A DNA stretch of 51,078 bases from Phascolarctobacterium sp. (GCA_017457085.1 JAFTID010000083.1:1-51078); one strand, 5' to 3'; positions 7,623 to 16,058 are shown, numbered from the stretch's first letter. A program made the numbers and translations. Notes: generated by a model from the sequence alone, not told the origin.

Positions 7623-8705
7623 TTATGCTGCTTGTGGCAGCAGTAAGATTTTACTTCTTGCTTCGGATTGACTAATACCTTCTTCGAGCATAGTACCACC
7701 GATACGTTCAAGTTCTGTTGCTCTGTTATAATCCTTGCAGTCTTGAGAGCTACGGGTAATGGCATTAGTCAGACCGAAAAGGGAGAAGTCATTGTTGGTC
7801 ATATAGTGCATGAGAATATTGGCTCTTTCCTGCTTGTTAAGGATATACCTGTCTCCCAAAACTTCAACCGTTTTCAAATGGTCTTCACCCATGTCGATTG
7901 TCTTAGCTTTACGCATTTTGTCTACAACAAGATTGAAGCGTACTTCATCTACTGCAACACTTACCAAATCCTGTACTTTCATGAAGTAGGCTTTGTCGTC
8001 TGCTTGAAGGGTAGCATCAGAATAAAGTTCGTAAGCGTTATCGGTGTTTTCTATTTGTCTTCCGGTATGGTATTTCTTATGGGAATAGTCCTTGCTAATC
8101 ATACCGTTCTTGCAGACAAGACGATATACCAAAGGCTCGATCTTCAACGCACCTAAACCAATCTCGCTATTGCTGATAACGAAACCTGCCTGCACAACAT
8201 CACCGGTGCTGATTTCAGCTTTCATGGTCTTGTTGATTACTTTAAGGTAAAGGTGTGTTTCAGTAATATCCTGGCTGATGATTTGGCAACCTTGCATTTG
8301 AGCGATTACAGGAAGAATATGATCCATCAATTCTAGATTGTCCAGTCTGCGATAACGGTCAGAAAGAAATGCTCTAAGCTTACCATCCAATGTACGAAGC
8401 ATACGTTTCTGCGGATTGGCAGCAAGCCAACAGTTGATATTATTGTCTAATAGCTCAGGTTGTTCAACACGCATACGGTCATAGTATCGGTAGGGAATAC
8501 CGAGATAATCTGCTAATTGACGATGTGCATTATCAGATACCTCATAAGATAAAACATCATTGTTTGTATCAATGCTAATAGTACTGTTCCTGTTGTCACT
8601 ACTGACACTAATGCAAGAGGTGTCAGCAACGAGGTCAGTTCTTGCTTCACGCTGACGTAGAAGTTCATCATAAAGTTTTTCGAGTGTTTTGATTCCTTGT
8701 TTCAT
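7623..8705 (-). CDS. DUF932 family phage/plasmid protein
   Basis: 360 residues of the DUF932 (phage/plasmid-like, TIGR03299-type) family: LADYLGIPYRYYDRM near residue 65, then a domain around LRAFLSDRYRRLDN (about 110-125) and the NSEIGLGALKIEPLVYRLVC segment (about 180-199), all typical. The biochemical function of the family is not known; members recur beside recombination and ssDNA genes on plasmids and conjugative elements, as here. AAGGAG precedes the ATG. The gene has a long leader with three hairpins, including an internal terminator (8751-8876). Confidence 0.88.
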   Translation of the reverse strand: MKQGIKTLEKLYDELLRQREARTDLVADTSCISVSSDNRNSTISIDTNNDVLSYEVSDNAHRQLADYLGIPYRYYDRMRVEQPELLDNNINCWLAANPQKRMLRTLDGKLRAFLSDRYRRLDNLELMDHILPVIAQMQGCQIISQDITETHLYLKVINKTMKAEISTGDVVQAGFVISNSEIGLGALKIEPLVYRLVCKNGMISKDYSHKKYHTGRQIENTDNAYELYSDATLQADDKAYFMKVQDLVSVAVDEVRFNLVVDKMRKAKTIDMGEDHLKTVEVLGDRYILNKQERANILMHYMTNNDFSLFGLTNAITRSSQDCKDYNRATELERIGGTMLEEGISQSEARSKILLLPQAA

Positions 8706-8750
8706 AATAGATTCTCCTTTTAAATTTTATTTTGAATATTTATATTAAAT

Positions 8751-8876
8751 AACTGCTAACCCAAGCAAGTTAGCAGTTAGGATTTTAGAAACAAAAAACC
8801 TGATGGGGTTTCCCATCAGGTTTCTAAGTTCCTATGTTCCTTTGCAAGGGCTTATGGTATAGCCATAAGCTTGCAA
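8751..8876 (-). ncRNA. Structured leader or small RNA upstream of the DUF932 gene
   Basis: Read on the minus strand, three hairpins follow one another. The first (8876-8842) pairs TTGCAA and GCTTATGG with their complements across a 5-base loop with a 2-base bulge. The second (8823-8796) has an 11-12 bp stem AAACCTGATGGG and a T6 tail, and is a textbook intrinsic terminator. The third (8778-8751) pairs AACTGCTAAC with its complement. Only then come the ribosome site and ATG of DUF932 at 8705. An AT-rich TATATTATATA stretch near 8885-8900 could hold the -10. This is either an attenuated leader or a small RNA of about 85 bases. No known class was recognised. Confidence 0.6.
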
Positions 8877-9001
8877 GTTCATGTATATAATATATAGTCA
8901 AAATAAATTACTTTTACTATCTTTTCACCATCTAAACTCATTTCTCATTATTTGTTACTAACATATATATAAATACATGATTATGAAAGGAGGAATTATT
9001 T

Positions 9002-9205
9002 ATGACAAATTCTGTTAGAGTTGAAAAAATATTGTTGAGTATGACAGAGGCTGCCACTCTTTTGAGTTACAGTTATAGTTCAATACAAAAACTTGTTAGA
9101 AAAGGAACAATCCCTGCTGTAAAACGTAATAGAACTTACTTTATAACAGTTGAAAGCTTGACCCGTTATGTTAACTCTTTGCCTACCACTAATGCACGTA
9201 TTTAA
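9002..9205 (+). CDS. Excisionase-type (HTH_17/MerR-like) DNA-binding protein
   Basis: 67 residues. The winged-helix excisionase pattern is visible: LLSMTEAATLLSYSYSSIQK, then LVRKGTIPAVKRNRTYFIT (wing). AAAGGAGGAA precedes the ATG. This is the first of three similar small DNA-binding proteins on the element. It could be a recombination directionality factor or a regulator of the DUF932 block on the other strand. It has no adjacent integrase of its own. Confidence 0.8.
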   Translation: MTNSVRVEKILLSMTEAATLLSYSYSSIQKLVRKGTIPAVKRNRTYFITVESLTRYVNSLPTTNARI

Positions 9206-9312
9206 TTTTATAGTAATTAATTTCATGTCTATATTTATATATAAGTATGTCATAAGTTAATTTAAAAACATTTAACATAATTAGTAATAGTAAAATGAAG
9301 GGAGATATAATC

Positions 9313-9498
9313 ATGTTAAATGAATACAGTGACGTTCTAAGCGTAGAAGATGTAATGGAGATACTTGGTATAGGAAAGAACGCAGCATACGACCTTTTTC
9401 GAAAACAAGAAATTAGCTCATTTCGTTTGAAAAACAGATGGAAAATACCTAAGCAATCAGTAATCAACTATATCAATGAAAAAGTGAACCCCAAATAA
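9313..9498 (+). CDS. Excisionase-type HTH protein
   Basis: 61 residues from the ATG at 9313; AAGGGAG lies 8 bases upstream, while the in-frame ATG at 9295 overlaps that ribosome site. VLSVEDVMEILGIGKNAAYD and FRKQEISSFRLKNRWKIPK form a typical helix-turn-helix with wing, as in HTH_17 proteins. Followed by a strong terminator, so probably transcribed with the gene at 9002 or alone. Confidence 0.82.
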   Translation: MLNEYSDVLSVEDVMEILGIGKNAAYDLFRKQEISSFRLKNRWKIPKQSVINYINEKVNPK

Positions 9499-9501
9499 AA
9501 C

Positions 9502-9529
9502 ATCCCGGTAGCCAGCGTGCTACCGGGAT
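9502..9529 (+). terminator. Terminator after the second HTH gene
   Basis: A perfect 11 bp stem (ATCCCGGTAGC) with a 6-base loop, followed by ATTTTAT. It isolates the small regulators from the helicase-HNH gene. Confidence 0.85.
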
Positions 9530-9644
9530 ATTTTATGTCTTAAACATGAAACTGTGCTATAATCAAAGGTAATCTCGGTGTTGAAAATTCCTTTATACTG
9601 AATTTAAAAAGAATTTATTTTATATAGTTAAAGAGGTGTATTTT

Positions 9645-11927
9645 GTGGCTACTACAATTGAAAAAGGATATCAAGATTTCATTGAAGTAAAATCTAATGG
9701 TGATATTATCCCTATAAATGGGGTCAATAGCAGAACTCCATATGATCATCAAAAAAGTGCCATGGAAGCTTTGGATAGAATAAATAAGGAAAAAGCGTTC
9801 AGCACTTTAGTAGTTCTTCCTACTGGTGGTGGTAAAACATATACTGCTTCCACTTGGTTGTTAAAAAACGCAATAAATGCGAAAAAGAAGATCCTTTGGA
9901 TTGCTCATCGTCAAATGCTTCTGGAACAAGCCGCTGAATCTTTTCAAAAGTTTGCGTATGCCGAAGTAATCCCTAGTATTTCCTCTTTTTGCTTTAGAAT
10001 AGTATCTGGTTCATCTAATCATGACAGCACTATCGATATTGATCCTAAAGACAATTTGCTGATTATAAGCAAGGATAGTCTTGGACGAAATCTTAATAGA
10101 ATAGATAAGTGGTTAGAAGGTGAAAATGAAGTTTATTTTGTTATAGACGAAGCTCATCACTCTACTGCAAAAACTTATCGTAAGGTCATTGACCACGTTA
10201 AGTCTAAGGTAGCCAATGTCAAATTAATAGGTTTGACCGCAACTCCGTTTAGAACAGCTGAAGATGAACAAGGTCTTTTAGGCAAAATATTCACTGATGG
10301 TCTTTATAAAGACAATACTGTTGCTCATGGAGATGTAGGTATTGCATATAAAGTAGATTTAAAAGAACTCATCAGCAAACAAATACTTGCTAGACCTATT
10401 TTTGAAAGTTACTATACTGACCAAGAATATGGACAGCATTTAGGTGTAGATGCTTGGGAGAGCATCCAACATTTAGACGTATTACCAGAAAAACTTGCAA
10501 AGCAAATGGAAGAAAGTGCGGTTCGTAATAAGTTAATTGTTGAAACTTATAAAGCAAAGCAACACGAATACAGAAAAACCATTTTGTTTGCAGTAAACGT
10601 TGGTCATGCGATTCAGCTTAAAACAGTTTTTAAGAAAGCTGGTATTGAAGCTGACTATGTTGTTTCTTCAATAAAAGACATGGGTACTGGTGTAAACAGA
10701 AGTCCGAAGGACAATGAATTGGTGCTAGAAAAATATCGAAATGGAAATCTTCAAGTTTTGATTAACGTAAATATTTTAACTGAAGGTGTTGATTTGCCAC
10801 AAACACAAACAGTATTTCTTGCACGTCCTACAGTTTCCACTATTTTGATGACTCAAATGGTTGGGAGAGCGTTGCGTGGTACTTTGGCTGGTGGCACTGA
10901 ATCTGCCTATATTGTGTCTTTTATAGATAATTGGGATGAAAACATTGCTTGGGTTAGTCCCGAAAGTGTATTTAATGGCAGCAATGAATTCCGAGAAACT
11001 AAATACGATAAATTCAAACGTGATTTAAGATTAATTGCAATCTCCAAAATCGAAGAATTTGCTACAATTCTGGATGATGCTGTAGACACATCCGAGTTAG
11101 AAAACATCCCCTTCTTAAAAAGAATACCTATTGGCATGTATGCGTTTACATATCTGGAAGAAAACGGGATGGATCATGCTTATCAGGTCATGGTTTATGA
11201 TAGCACACAAGAGGCTTACAAAAATTTAATGGAATCTCTCCCTGAATTATTTGATAGCTTTAAGGCTGAAAATGAGTATTTACCTAATGAGTTGTTAGAA
11301 GCTATGGAAGAACAATGCAGAGATACTTTCTTCTGTGGAACAATGATTCCTCCCTATGAAAAACGAGATGTTATAAACGTATTAAAATACTATGCACAAT
11401 ACGATGCTGCACCACAATTTTATACGTTTGATGAAGTAGATAGAAAAAAACTTGATTTAACATCAATAGCTAAATATATCTGGGACGAGGATTTGGGTAC
11501 TCGCAAAAAAGCAGAATATCTTGAGTCTCTTTGGAACTCAACTGACGATAATATAATGAAAATCTTCTTCACCAGAAAAACCTATTTCTTAAAACAAGTG
11601 GACATCGAAGTAATGAAAATAGCTCACGGCATTGAGCCAGAAGCTAACAACGTAATTCCTGGCAAGAAATCTTTAGAAAAATTGCCACTCGATAAAATCA
11701 GGGAAATTAATCCTGAATATGAAAAAGAACTTCGTCAACAAGCTTTTGAACAAAGTAAGGATGAGGACGGTAATTATTGTTGTGCTAATTGTAAAATGAA
11801 ATCATCTTCCAAAGTCTATTTCCAAGTTGACCACATAATTCCCATGAACGAAGGTGGAACCAGCGTTCCCGAAAACCTTCAAATTTTATGCCGCAAATGC
11901 AATGGTATAAAAGGTGATAACCATTGA
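9645..11927 (+). CDS. SF2 (DEAD/DEAH) helicase fused to C-terminal HNH nuclease
   Basis: 760 residues from a GTG start at 9645, six bases after AAGAGGTG; an upstream in-frame GTG overlaps that site. The helicase motifs run in order: DHQ Q-like motif near 35, Walker A LPTGGGKT (about 58-65), DEAH (about 168), GLTATPF (about 196-202), and motif VI QMVGRALRGT near 405. The last 50 residues are an HNH domain with two Cys pairs (CCANCKMK and CRKCN) and FQVDHIIPMNEGGTS (DH plus the N-rich helix). Type III restriction-like helicase plus HNH suggests a DNA-translocating nuclease, so defence or element maintenance. It overlaps the next gene by 4 bases. No methylase gene is adjacent. Confidence 0.9.
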   Translation: MATTIEKGYQDFIEVKSNGDIIPINGVNSRTPYDHQKSAMEALDRINKEKAFSTLVVLPTGGGKTYTASTWLLKNAINAKKKILWIAHRQMLLEQAAESFQKFAYAEVIPSISSFCFRIVSGSSNHDSTIDIDPKDNLLIISKDSLGRNLNRIDKWLEGENEVYFVIDEAHHSTAKTYRKVIDHVKSKVANVKLIGLTATPFRTAEDEQGLLGKIFTDGLYKDNTVAHGDVGIAYKVDLKELISKQILARPIFESYYTDQEYGQHLGVDAWESIQHLDVLPEKLAKQMEESAVRNKLIVETYKAKQHEYRKTILFAVNVGHAIQLKTVFKKAGIEADYVVSSIKDMGTGVNRSPKDNELVLEKYRNGNLQVLINVNILTEGVDLPQTQTVFLARPTVSTILMTQMVGRALRGTLAGGTESAYIVSFIDNWDENIAWVSPESVFNGSNEFRETKYDKFKRDLRLIAISKIEEFATILDDAVDTSELENIPFLKRIPIGMYAFTYLEENGMDHAYQVMVYDSTQEAYKNLMESLPELFDSFKAENEYLPNELLEAMEEQCRDTFFCGTMIPPYEKRDVINVLKYYAQYDAAPQFYTFDEVDRKKLDLTSIAKYIWDEDLGTRKKAEYLESLWNSTDDNIMKIFFTRKTYFLKQVDIEVMKIAHGIEPEANNVIPGKKSLEKLPLDKIREINPEYEKELRQQAFEQSKDEDGNYCCANCKMKSSSKVYFQVDHIIPMNEGGTSVPENLQILCRKCNGIKGDNH

Positions 11928-12460
11928 GCAAATACTACTATTCAGCATTAGATATTGCTGCAATAATAAGTGGATTTGAACTTGGATGTAAAGCTGAAAC
12001 TAAAATGATAAACCGTATTTGGGACGGAGAAAGATACATCATCTCCCCTAAGTACGCTAATAAAAAAAGAAAGTTCATTTTGGATGTGTATTACTGGATG
12101 CGTTATTTTTACGAGAAACCAATTCTTGATAAAGAATTTCCTATTATCCAAAAGGATTTTGAGGCTATGGGTAGCTCGTTTGATTTGCAACAGTATACTA
12201 GTGATTTTACTGACCTTGATTTGTTCTTTAAAAATATTAGAATCAGAATACTATACGCTGATGGAAATGACTATGTGCGTATTAAGTTACGTTCACTTTT
12301 AAAACATTATGGTTATAAAAGGCGTTCAAAAGCAATTATGCGACATATCAAAACATGTATGAGGGTCTATAAATTGATAGCTACGCAGCGAGGTAAAATC
12401 CCTTGTGTGCTTGAAGATATAGATTTAGATACTATGTTGAGTTTTCGCATAAAGTCATAG
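11924..12460 (+). CDS. Unknown partner of the helicase-HNH protein
   Basis: 178 residues, starting with TTG inside the helicase stop codon (TTGA overlap), so the two are surely translated together. The N-terminus (SALDIAAIISGFELGC) looks like a helical dimer segment; the C-terminal half is strongly basic (LLKHYGYKRRSKAIMRHIKT) and may bind nucleic acid. No family recognised. The coupling makes it a probable subunit or antitoxin-like partner of the helicase-nuclease. Confidence 0.8.
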   Translation: MSKYYYSALDIAAIISGFELGCKAETKMINRIWDGERYIISPKYANKKRKFILDVYYWMRYFYEKPILDKEFPIIQKDFEAMGSSFDLQQYTSDFTDLDLFFKNIRIRILYADGNDYVRIKLRSLLKHYGYKRRSKAIMRHIKTCMRVYKLIATQRGKIPCVLEDIDLDTMLSFRIKS

Positions 12461-12492
12461 CGTATAAAAAATTAAAATACGGTTATTAAGAG

Positions 12493-12522
12493 AAGTTGAG
12501 ATACCATAGGGTATCTCAACTT
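12493..12522. terminator. Bidirectional terminator between convergent genes
   Basis: A perfect 13 bp stem (AAGTTGAGATACC) with loop ATAG and a TTTCTTTTTT tail on the plus strand. It serves the helicase pair on the plus strand and can also serve the integrase on the minus strand. Confidence 0.85.
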
Positions 12523-12533
12523 TTCTTTTTTAT

Positions 12534-13859
12534 TTAGGGAATAATCTTTGATATGGGTCTAATTAATTTGTTGTTGGGATTAGTTTCAGGAGTAGTTTCT
12601 GTAATAATGCTAATAGGTCTGATTAATTTAACAGGTTCCTCAATATTAGGTCTTGTGTTCTTTATCATTTCTGACAAGTTTTGCGTAAATTGGTTGTCCT
12701 TGTTTTGTACCCGGTGAATGTATCCTTCCGTCGTTTTTATATTTGCATGTCCTAACATGTTTTGAACTAAGTTTATTGGTGTTCCAGCCATCAATGCATA
12801 GGTGCATGCCATATGACGAAATGCGTGTATTGTAATATGAGGAAGTCCTATTTGCCCAATGTATCGTGTGAACCAATTGTAAAATGAGTCAGGATATATT
12901 GGCTTGGTTCGTCTTGTTTTTTCGTCAAATCTTGAAGTTGAAATAAATACAAAATCATCATAATTAACAAGATTATTGTTACGCAGATATTCATCCTGTA
13001 TTTGCTTGTGAAGTAAAAATAAGTGTTTGGTATAGTCATCAAAACTTACAATTCTGTTAGATTCTTCTGTTTTTGGATCTTTAAGAAAAAGTTCTTTGCC
13101 TGGCAAATCAGTCAATGATTTATTGATATCAATGGTATTGCTATAAAAGCTTATGTCTGACCATTTTATTCCGGTGTATTCACCTCTACGTGCACCAGTA
13201 GTCCAAGCTAACGTTGCAAGCAATTTGTATTTAACAAACCGCTGAGTATCTGGTAATGCGTATAAATTACTGAAGAAAAAATTAACTTCTTCTATCGACC
13301 AAATTTCACGTCGTTTAGATTTCGCTCTAGGTATTTCTTCTCTAGGAATATCATTACAAGGATTAAATGCAAGAAATTTCCATTCTACTGCTTTGTTGAA
13401 AATGCTTTTTATAAGTTTGTAAATAATCTCCAAAGACCTTGTAGAAAGACTCCCTTCTTTACCATCTAACCGCATACCTTCAATAGATATAGAGTCTATG
13501 AATGAGATGATGGTTATTCCCGTAATCTTTTTTAATTCGATACTACCAAACGCAGGAAGAATTCGTTCTTCTAAAATTCTTTTGTATCTTAATGCTGTGG
13601 TTGGAGATAGTTTTACACAGTAACGATTGTACCAGAGTTTTGTAAAATCAAAGAATGAGATATTTTCATAAACTGCATTTGGTAAACTTTGGTATTCGTT
13701 ATAAAACAGATAAAGTTGTTTATCAGCTTCTTTTTCGTTTTTAGCAGTAATGATTCTGCTTTTTTTAACTTGCTTGCCATCATAACCAACTCCTAGGGAA
13801 ATTGTAAGCTGCCATTTGTTTTCTCCAATCTGCTTTTTAGAACCATAGCCTTTTTTCAT
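12534..13859 (-). CDS. int: Tyrosine site-specific integrase
   Basis: 441 residues, the usual size for Tn916/phage-type integrases. An AP2-like arm-binding domain covers about 1-55 (ENKWQLTISLGVGYDGK), a SAM-like core-binding domain about 65-165, and the catalytic domain about 185-390. The active site is visible: ARRGE arginine near 220, H345 and R348 (HAFRH), H371 (LGHANI) and the nucleophile Y380 (TEGYIH). The tail after 400 contains two copies of KLIRPIS. GAGGAGG precedes the ATG. It most likely integrates the element into tRNA-Arg(TCT). Its place in the middle of the element is unusual. Confidence 0.95.
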   Translation of the reverse strand: MKKGYGSKKQIGENKWQLTISLGVGYDGKQVKKSRIITAKNEKEADKQLYLFYNEYQSLPNAVYENISFFDFTKLWYNRYCVKLSPTTALRYKRILEERILPAFGSIELKKITGITIISFIDSISIEGMRLDGKEGSLSTRSLEIIYKLIKSIFNKAVEWKFLAFNPCNDIPREEIPRAKSKRREIWSIEEVNFFFSNLYALPDTQRFVKYKLLATLAWTTGARRGEYTGIKWSDISFYSNTIDINKSLTDLPGKELFLKDPKTEESNRIVSFDDYTKHLFLLHKQIQDEYLRNNNLVNYDDFVFISTSRFDEKTRRTKPIYPDSFYNWFTRYIGQIGLPHITIHAFRHMACTYALMAGTPINLVQNMLGHANIKTTEGYIHRVQNKDNQFTQNLSEMIKNTRPNIEEPVKLIRPISIITETTPETNPNNKLIRPISKIIP

Positions 13860-13881
13860 AATTCAATCCTCCTCTTAAATA

Positions 13882-13917
13882 AAAAAGCATGTCTACTCAC
13901 GTCGTAGACATGCTTTT
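13882..13917 (-). terminator. Hairpin between xis and int
   Basis: A 14-15 bp stem (AAAAGCATGTCTAC and its complement) with a 6-8 base loop. On the minus strand it is followed by a T-rich stretch. It would limit readthrough from xis into int and so lower integrase expression relative to Xis. Confidence 0.75.
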
Positions 13918-13923
13918 GGCTTT

Positions 13924-14151
13924 TTAATCTAATTTGTATTTTGTGTAAGATTTTGTATTTGTCTTGGTCAATCTGTTTTTTACCCATTGGTCGAGTGCTG
14001 TTTTTTCATAAATATAACAACGACCTTCATAGAATCCAGGTATCGTACCTTTACGTGTCATTGCCAATATCTGGCGATAGCTTATCTTACCATCAAAATA
14101 TACTTCAGCAACTTCTTTAGCATTATAAAATACAGGTTTATCGTTATCCAT
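13924..14151 (-). CDS. xis: Excisionase (Xis), HTH_17 type
   Basis: About 75 residues from the ATG at 14151, eight bases after AAAGGAG; a longer frame to 14178 lacks a site. The sequence FYNAKEVAEVYFDGKISYRQ, MTRKGTIPGFYEGR and YIYEKTALDQWVKNRL is the winged-helix excisionase pattern. Upstream of int in the same direction, as in many tRNA-targeting elements. Expected to bend attL/attR and direct excision. Confidence 0.88.
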   Translation of the reverse strand: MDNDKPVFYNAKEVAEVYFDGKISYRQILAMTRKGTIPGFYEGRCYIYEKTALDQWVKNRLTKTNTKSYTKYKLD

Positions 14152-14178
14152 ACTAAAACTCCTTTCAAGTACTCTCAT

Positions 14179-14609
14179 AAAGATAATATACGATTATAAT
14201 TTGTTACATTTACATCAAGACTTTGACTGTTGATGCATTATATTGTCGTTCTATAACAAATATTTTCTTACATAGGCAAGAAAAAACTTTCAAAGCTTTA
14301 TTTTTATGTTTAACATTTATAATAAAAAATCACCTCAAATGACGTTATAAAAATCCAGTTGATGTAAAAAATTAATAACAATATAACAATAGTTTAAATA
14401 TGGTTAGAAAAGGAGCTGGTAAAGCAGGCATGGGTATTAGTAACTAGGTAATTGAGTACGATTATGGTAGTAGAGTTGGTAGCACCATTTGATTGAGTAA
14501 CACAGATGCTTGAATAAAGTCCGTCTGACGACGTCCATTATTCTACGCCAGCAGTAAATCTAACGATTTACTTATCAAGATATGTATCTGTACAGAAAGG
14601 AGACTTTTT
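14179..14609. other. Non-coding region between xis and mob genes; candidate oriT
   Basis: No gene is seen. It must contain the divergent promoters of xis (minus) and the RHH gene (plus). Just before the RHH gene there is an 8 bp inverted repeat AGTAAATC-taac-GATTTACT (14553-14572) next to a G/C-richer run (CCGTCTGACGACGTCC, 14521-14536). Origins of transfer of MobP-type systems usually lie directly upstream of the mobC-like gene, so this is the best place for oriT. No nic consensus was identified. Confidence 0.45.
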
Positions 14610-14996
14610 ATGGAAGATTTTTTTAAAACAGTAAAAAAACAATCAATTTGTAAATATGACAATAGAAACCGTATTGATGACGAAAAAAAGACTTCACGCC
14701 TTTCTATAAGGCTCAAAAAGAAATCTATGGATAAGTTAAAGAAAATAGCACAAGAGGCAAATATTACCCAAACAGATGCTATTGAAATGCTCATAAATCA
14801 TGGTAAGGTTTACCAAATGCCCCCAGAGGCTAAAAAGCTTTCTCACACAATCAATGATTTAAATCAACGTCTGAACGAGACGATTGAACGTTTTGGAGAT
14901 GGTTACCAAGAAGAGTCTATAAAAAGAGTATATGAAATTGGACGTGAATATTCTGAAGCTAAGAAATCCTGCTTGGCTTCGTTGATTGGGAGGTAA
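14610..14996 (+). CDS. MobC-like relaxosome accessory protein (ribbon-helix-helix)
   Basis: 128 residues. The RHH DNA-binding motif is TSRLSIRLKKKSMDKLKKIA followed by ITQTDAIEMLINHG (about 30-68); the rest is a helical, charged tail (about 75-128). AGAAAGGAGA precedes the ATG. Placed immediately ahead of the relaxase (5-base gap), it most likely binds oriT and recruits the relaxase. Named by position and fold; sequence identity to characterised MobC not shown. Confidence 0.75.
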   Translation: MEDFFKTVKKQSICKYDNRNRIDDEKKTSRLSIRLKKKSMDKLKKIAQEANITQTDAIEMLINHGKVYQMPPEAKKLSHTINDLNQRLNETIERFGDGYQEESIKRVYEIGREYSEAKKSCLASLIGR

Positions 14997-15001
14997 GTGA
15001 T

Positions 15002-15544
15002 TTGTCGGTATTTGTTGTTGTATCAGGAAAACAATACACGTTGAAAGGTATGATTGATTACATATTCGACGATTTGGGACATAATGAACTTATCATTGAT
15101 TCCGGATACTTGTATGTAACCCCCTTTAGCACGCTTGAAGATATGCTACTTACTAAGGTCATATTCAATAATATGAATGGTAGTGAGTACGAACAAATTA
15201 TTTTATCACTAGACGGGTACGAATATAAAATCGAGCCGCCTATAGAAGAAGAATACGAATATGAGCATTATCGCAATGCAAGTTCGATGTTCAGAGAAGT
15301 AGCACATGTGATTTTTAAGCATACTAACACGCAGCTCGTGTATGCAGTACATGCTAACACCTACAATCTACATGCTCATTATGTGATTAATTCTGTTCGT
15401 AAGGACAATGGGTTAAAGATCCAACTAAACAAGAAAGCTTTGCTTGACCTTAAAGCTGATATAAATAAGGTGTTAGAGGCAAGAGGTTTTAGTCGTATCA
15501 AAAGTCGTTATGACGCAAACAACTACTACGAAATAACTGAATAA
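15002..15544 (+). CDS. Minimal HUH relaxase (MobA/VirD2-like domain)
   Basis: 180 residues, TTG start, GGGAGG 8 bases upstream. The order of motifs follows MobA-type relaxases: KQYTLKGMIDYIFDD near the N-terminus (candidate nicking Tyr about 12 or 19), a YEQIILSLDGYEY strand (about 61-73), and the metal-binding motif HANTYNLHAHYVINSV (about 119-134) with the H-x-H pair. Typical MOBP relaxases exceed 300 residues; this one stops just after the nuclease fold, so it is either a genuinely minimal relaxase or a truncated one. No frameshifted continuation is visible in the following 170 bases. Confidence 0.75.
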   Translation: MSVFVVVSGKQYTLKGMIDYIFDDLGHNELIIDSGYLYVTPFSTLEDMLLTKVIFNNMNGSEYEQIILSLDGYEYKIEPPIEEEYEYEHYRNASSMFREVAHVIFKHTNTQLVYAVHANTYNLHAHYVINSVRKDNGLKIQLNKKALLDLKADINKVLEARGFSRIKSRYDANNYYEITE

Positions 15545-15719
15545 GGTATAGAAATTGCTTGTGATATTTTGAGTGATGTGATTTTCCCTATATATATAAA
15601 ATAACACGCCGCACACTCGGTCAATGTCTTGGTCTCAAAATGTAGGAATTTACAACGTTAGTTACATAAGAGTAATACGATTCCATGAATCGTAAATATA
15701 ATTTAAGGAAGTGCTTAAA

Positions 15720-16058
15720 ATGATTAAAAGTTTCCCCTATTTCAATGTTGACCTGTCTGATGACATTGAGTTTACTCCAGAAGGAATGATTGCCGTAAGG
15801 CATATCGTTGAATACCTTTTAGATGAATACGAATCCAAAGAGTATTTAGCAGAATATATGGCTGAACTCTGCGGTACTAATGACGTTGGCTATTGGGGTG
15901 TTCAGGAACACCCCATCATCACAATGGCAGGCTTGTTGGTATTATTGTACAATGCAAATGTGTTGAGTAATGACAAAGCCAAAATTAGAAAAGCTTTAGC
16001 AGAAGCTCTTGTTAAAGCTGATATTGCGAAATATAAAAAGACTGAGACAAAACGCTAA
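15720..16058 (+). CDS. Hypothetical protein, 112 residues
   Basis: Starts at the ATG at 15720, eight bases after AAGGAAG; an in-frame GTG at 15711 overlaps that site. Predicted helical with a conserved-looking DVGYWGVQEHPIITMAGLL segment near residue 60 and a basic C-terminus. No family recognised. It stands alone behind the relaxase with its own terminator. Confidence 0.7.
   Translation: MIKSFPYFNVDLSDDIEFTPEGMIAVRHIVEYLLDEYESKEYLAEYMAELCGTNDVGYWGVQEHPIITMAGLLVLLYNANVLSNDKAKIRKALAEALVKADIAKYKKTETKR

Noticed and set aside
9645..11927. Helicase-HNH gene as intact partner of the hsdR remnant (one split type I system)
   Set aside because: The helicase protein is complete with its own HNH nuclease and does not need the EcoEI-type C-terminus; no hsdM or hsdS genes are present.
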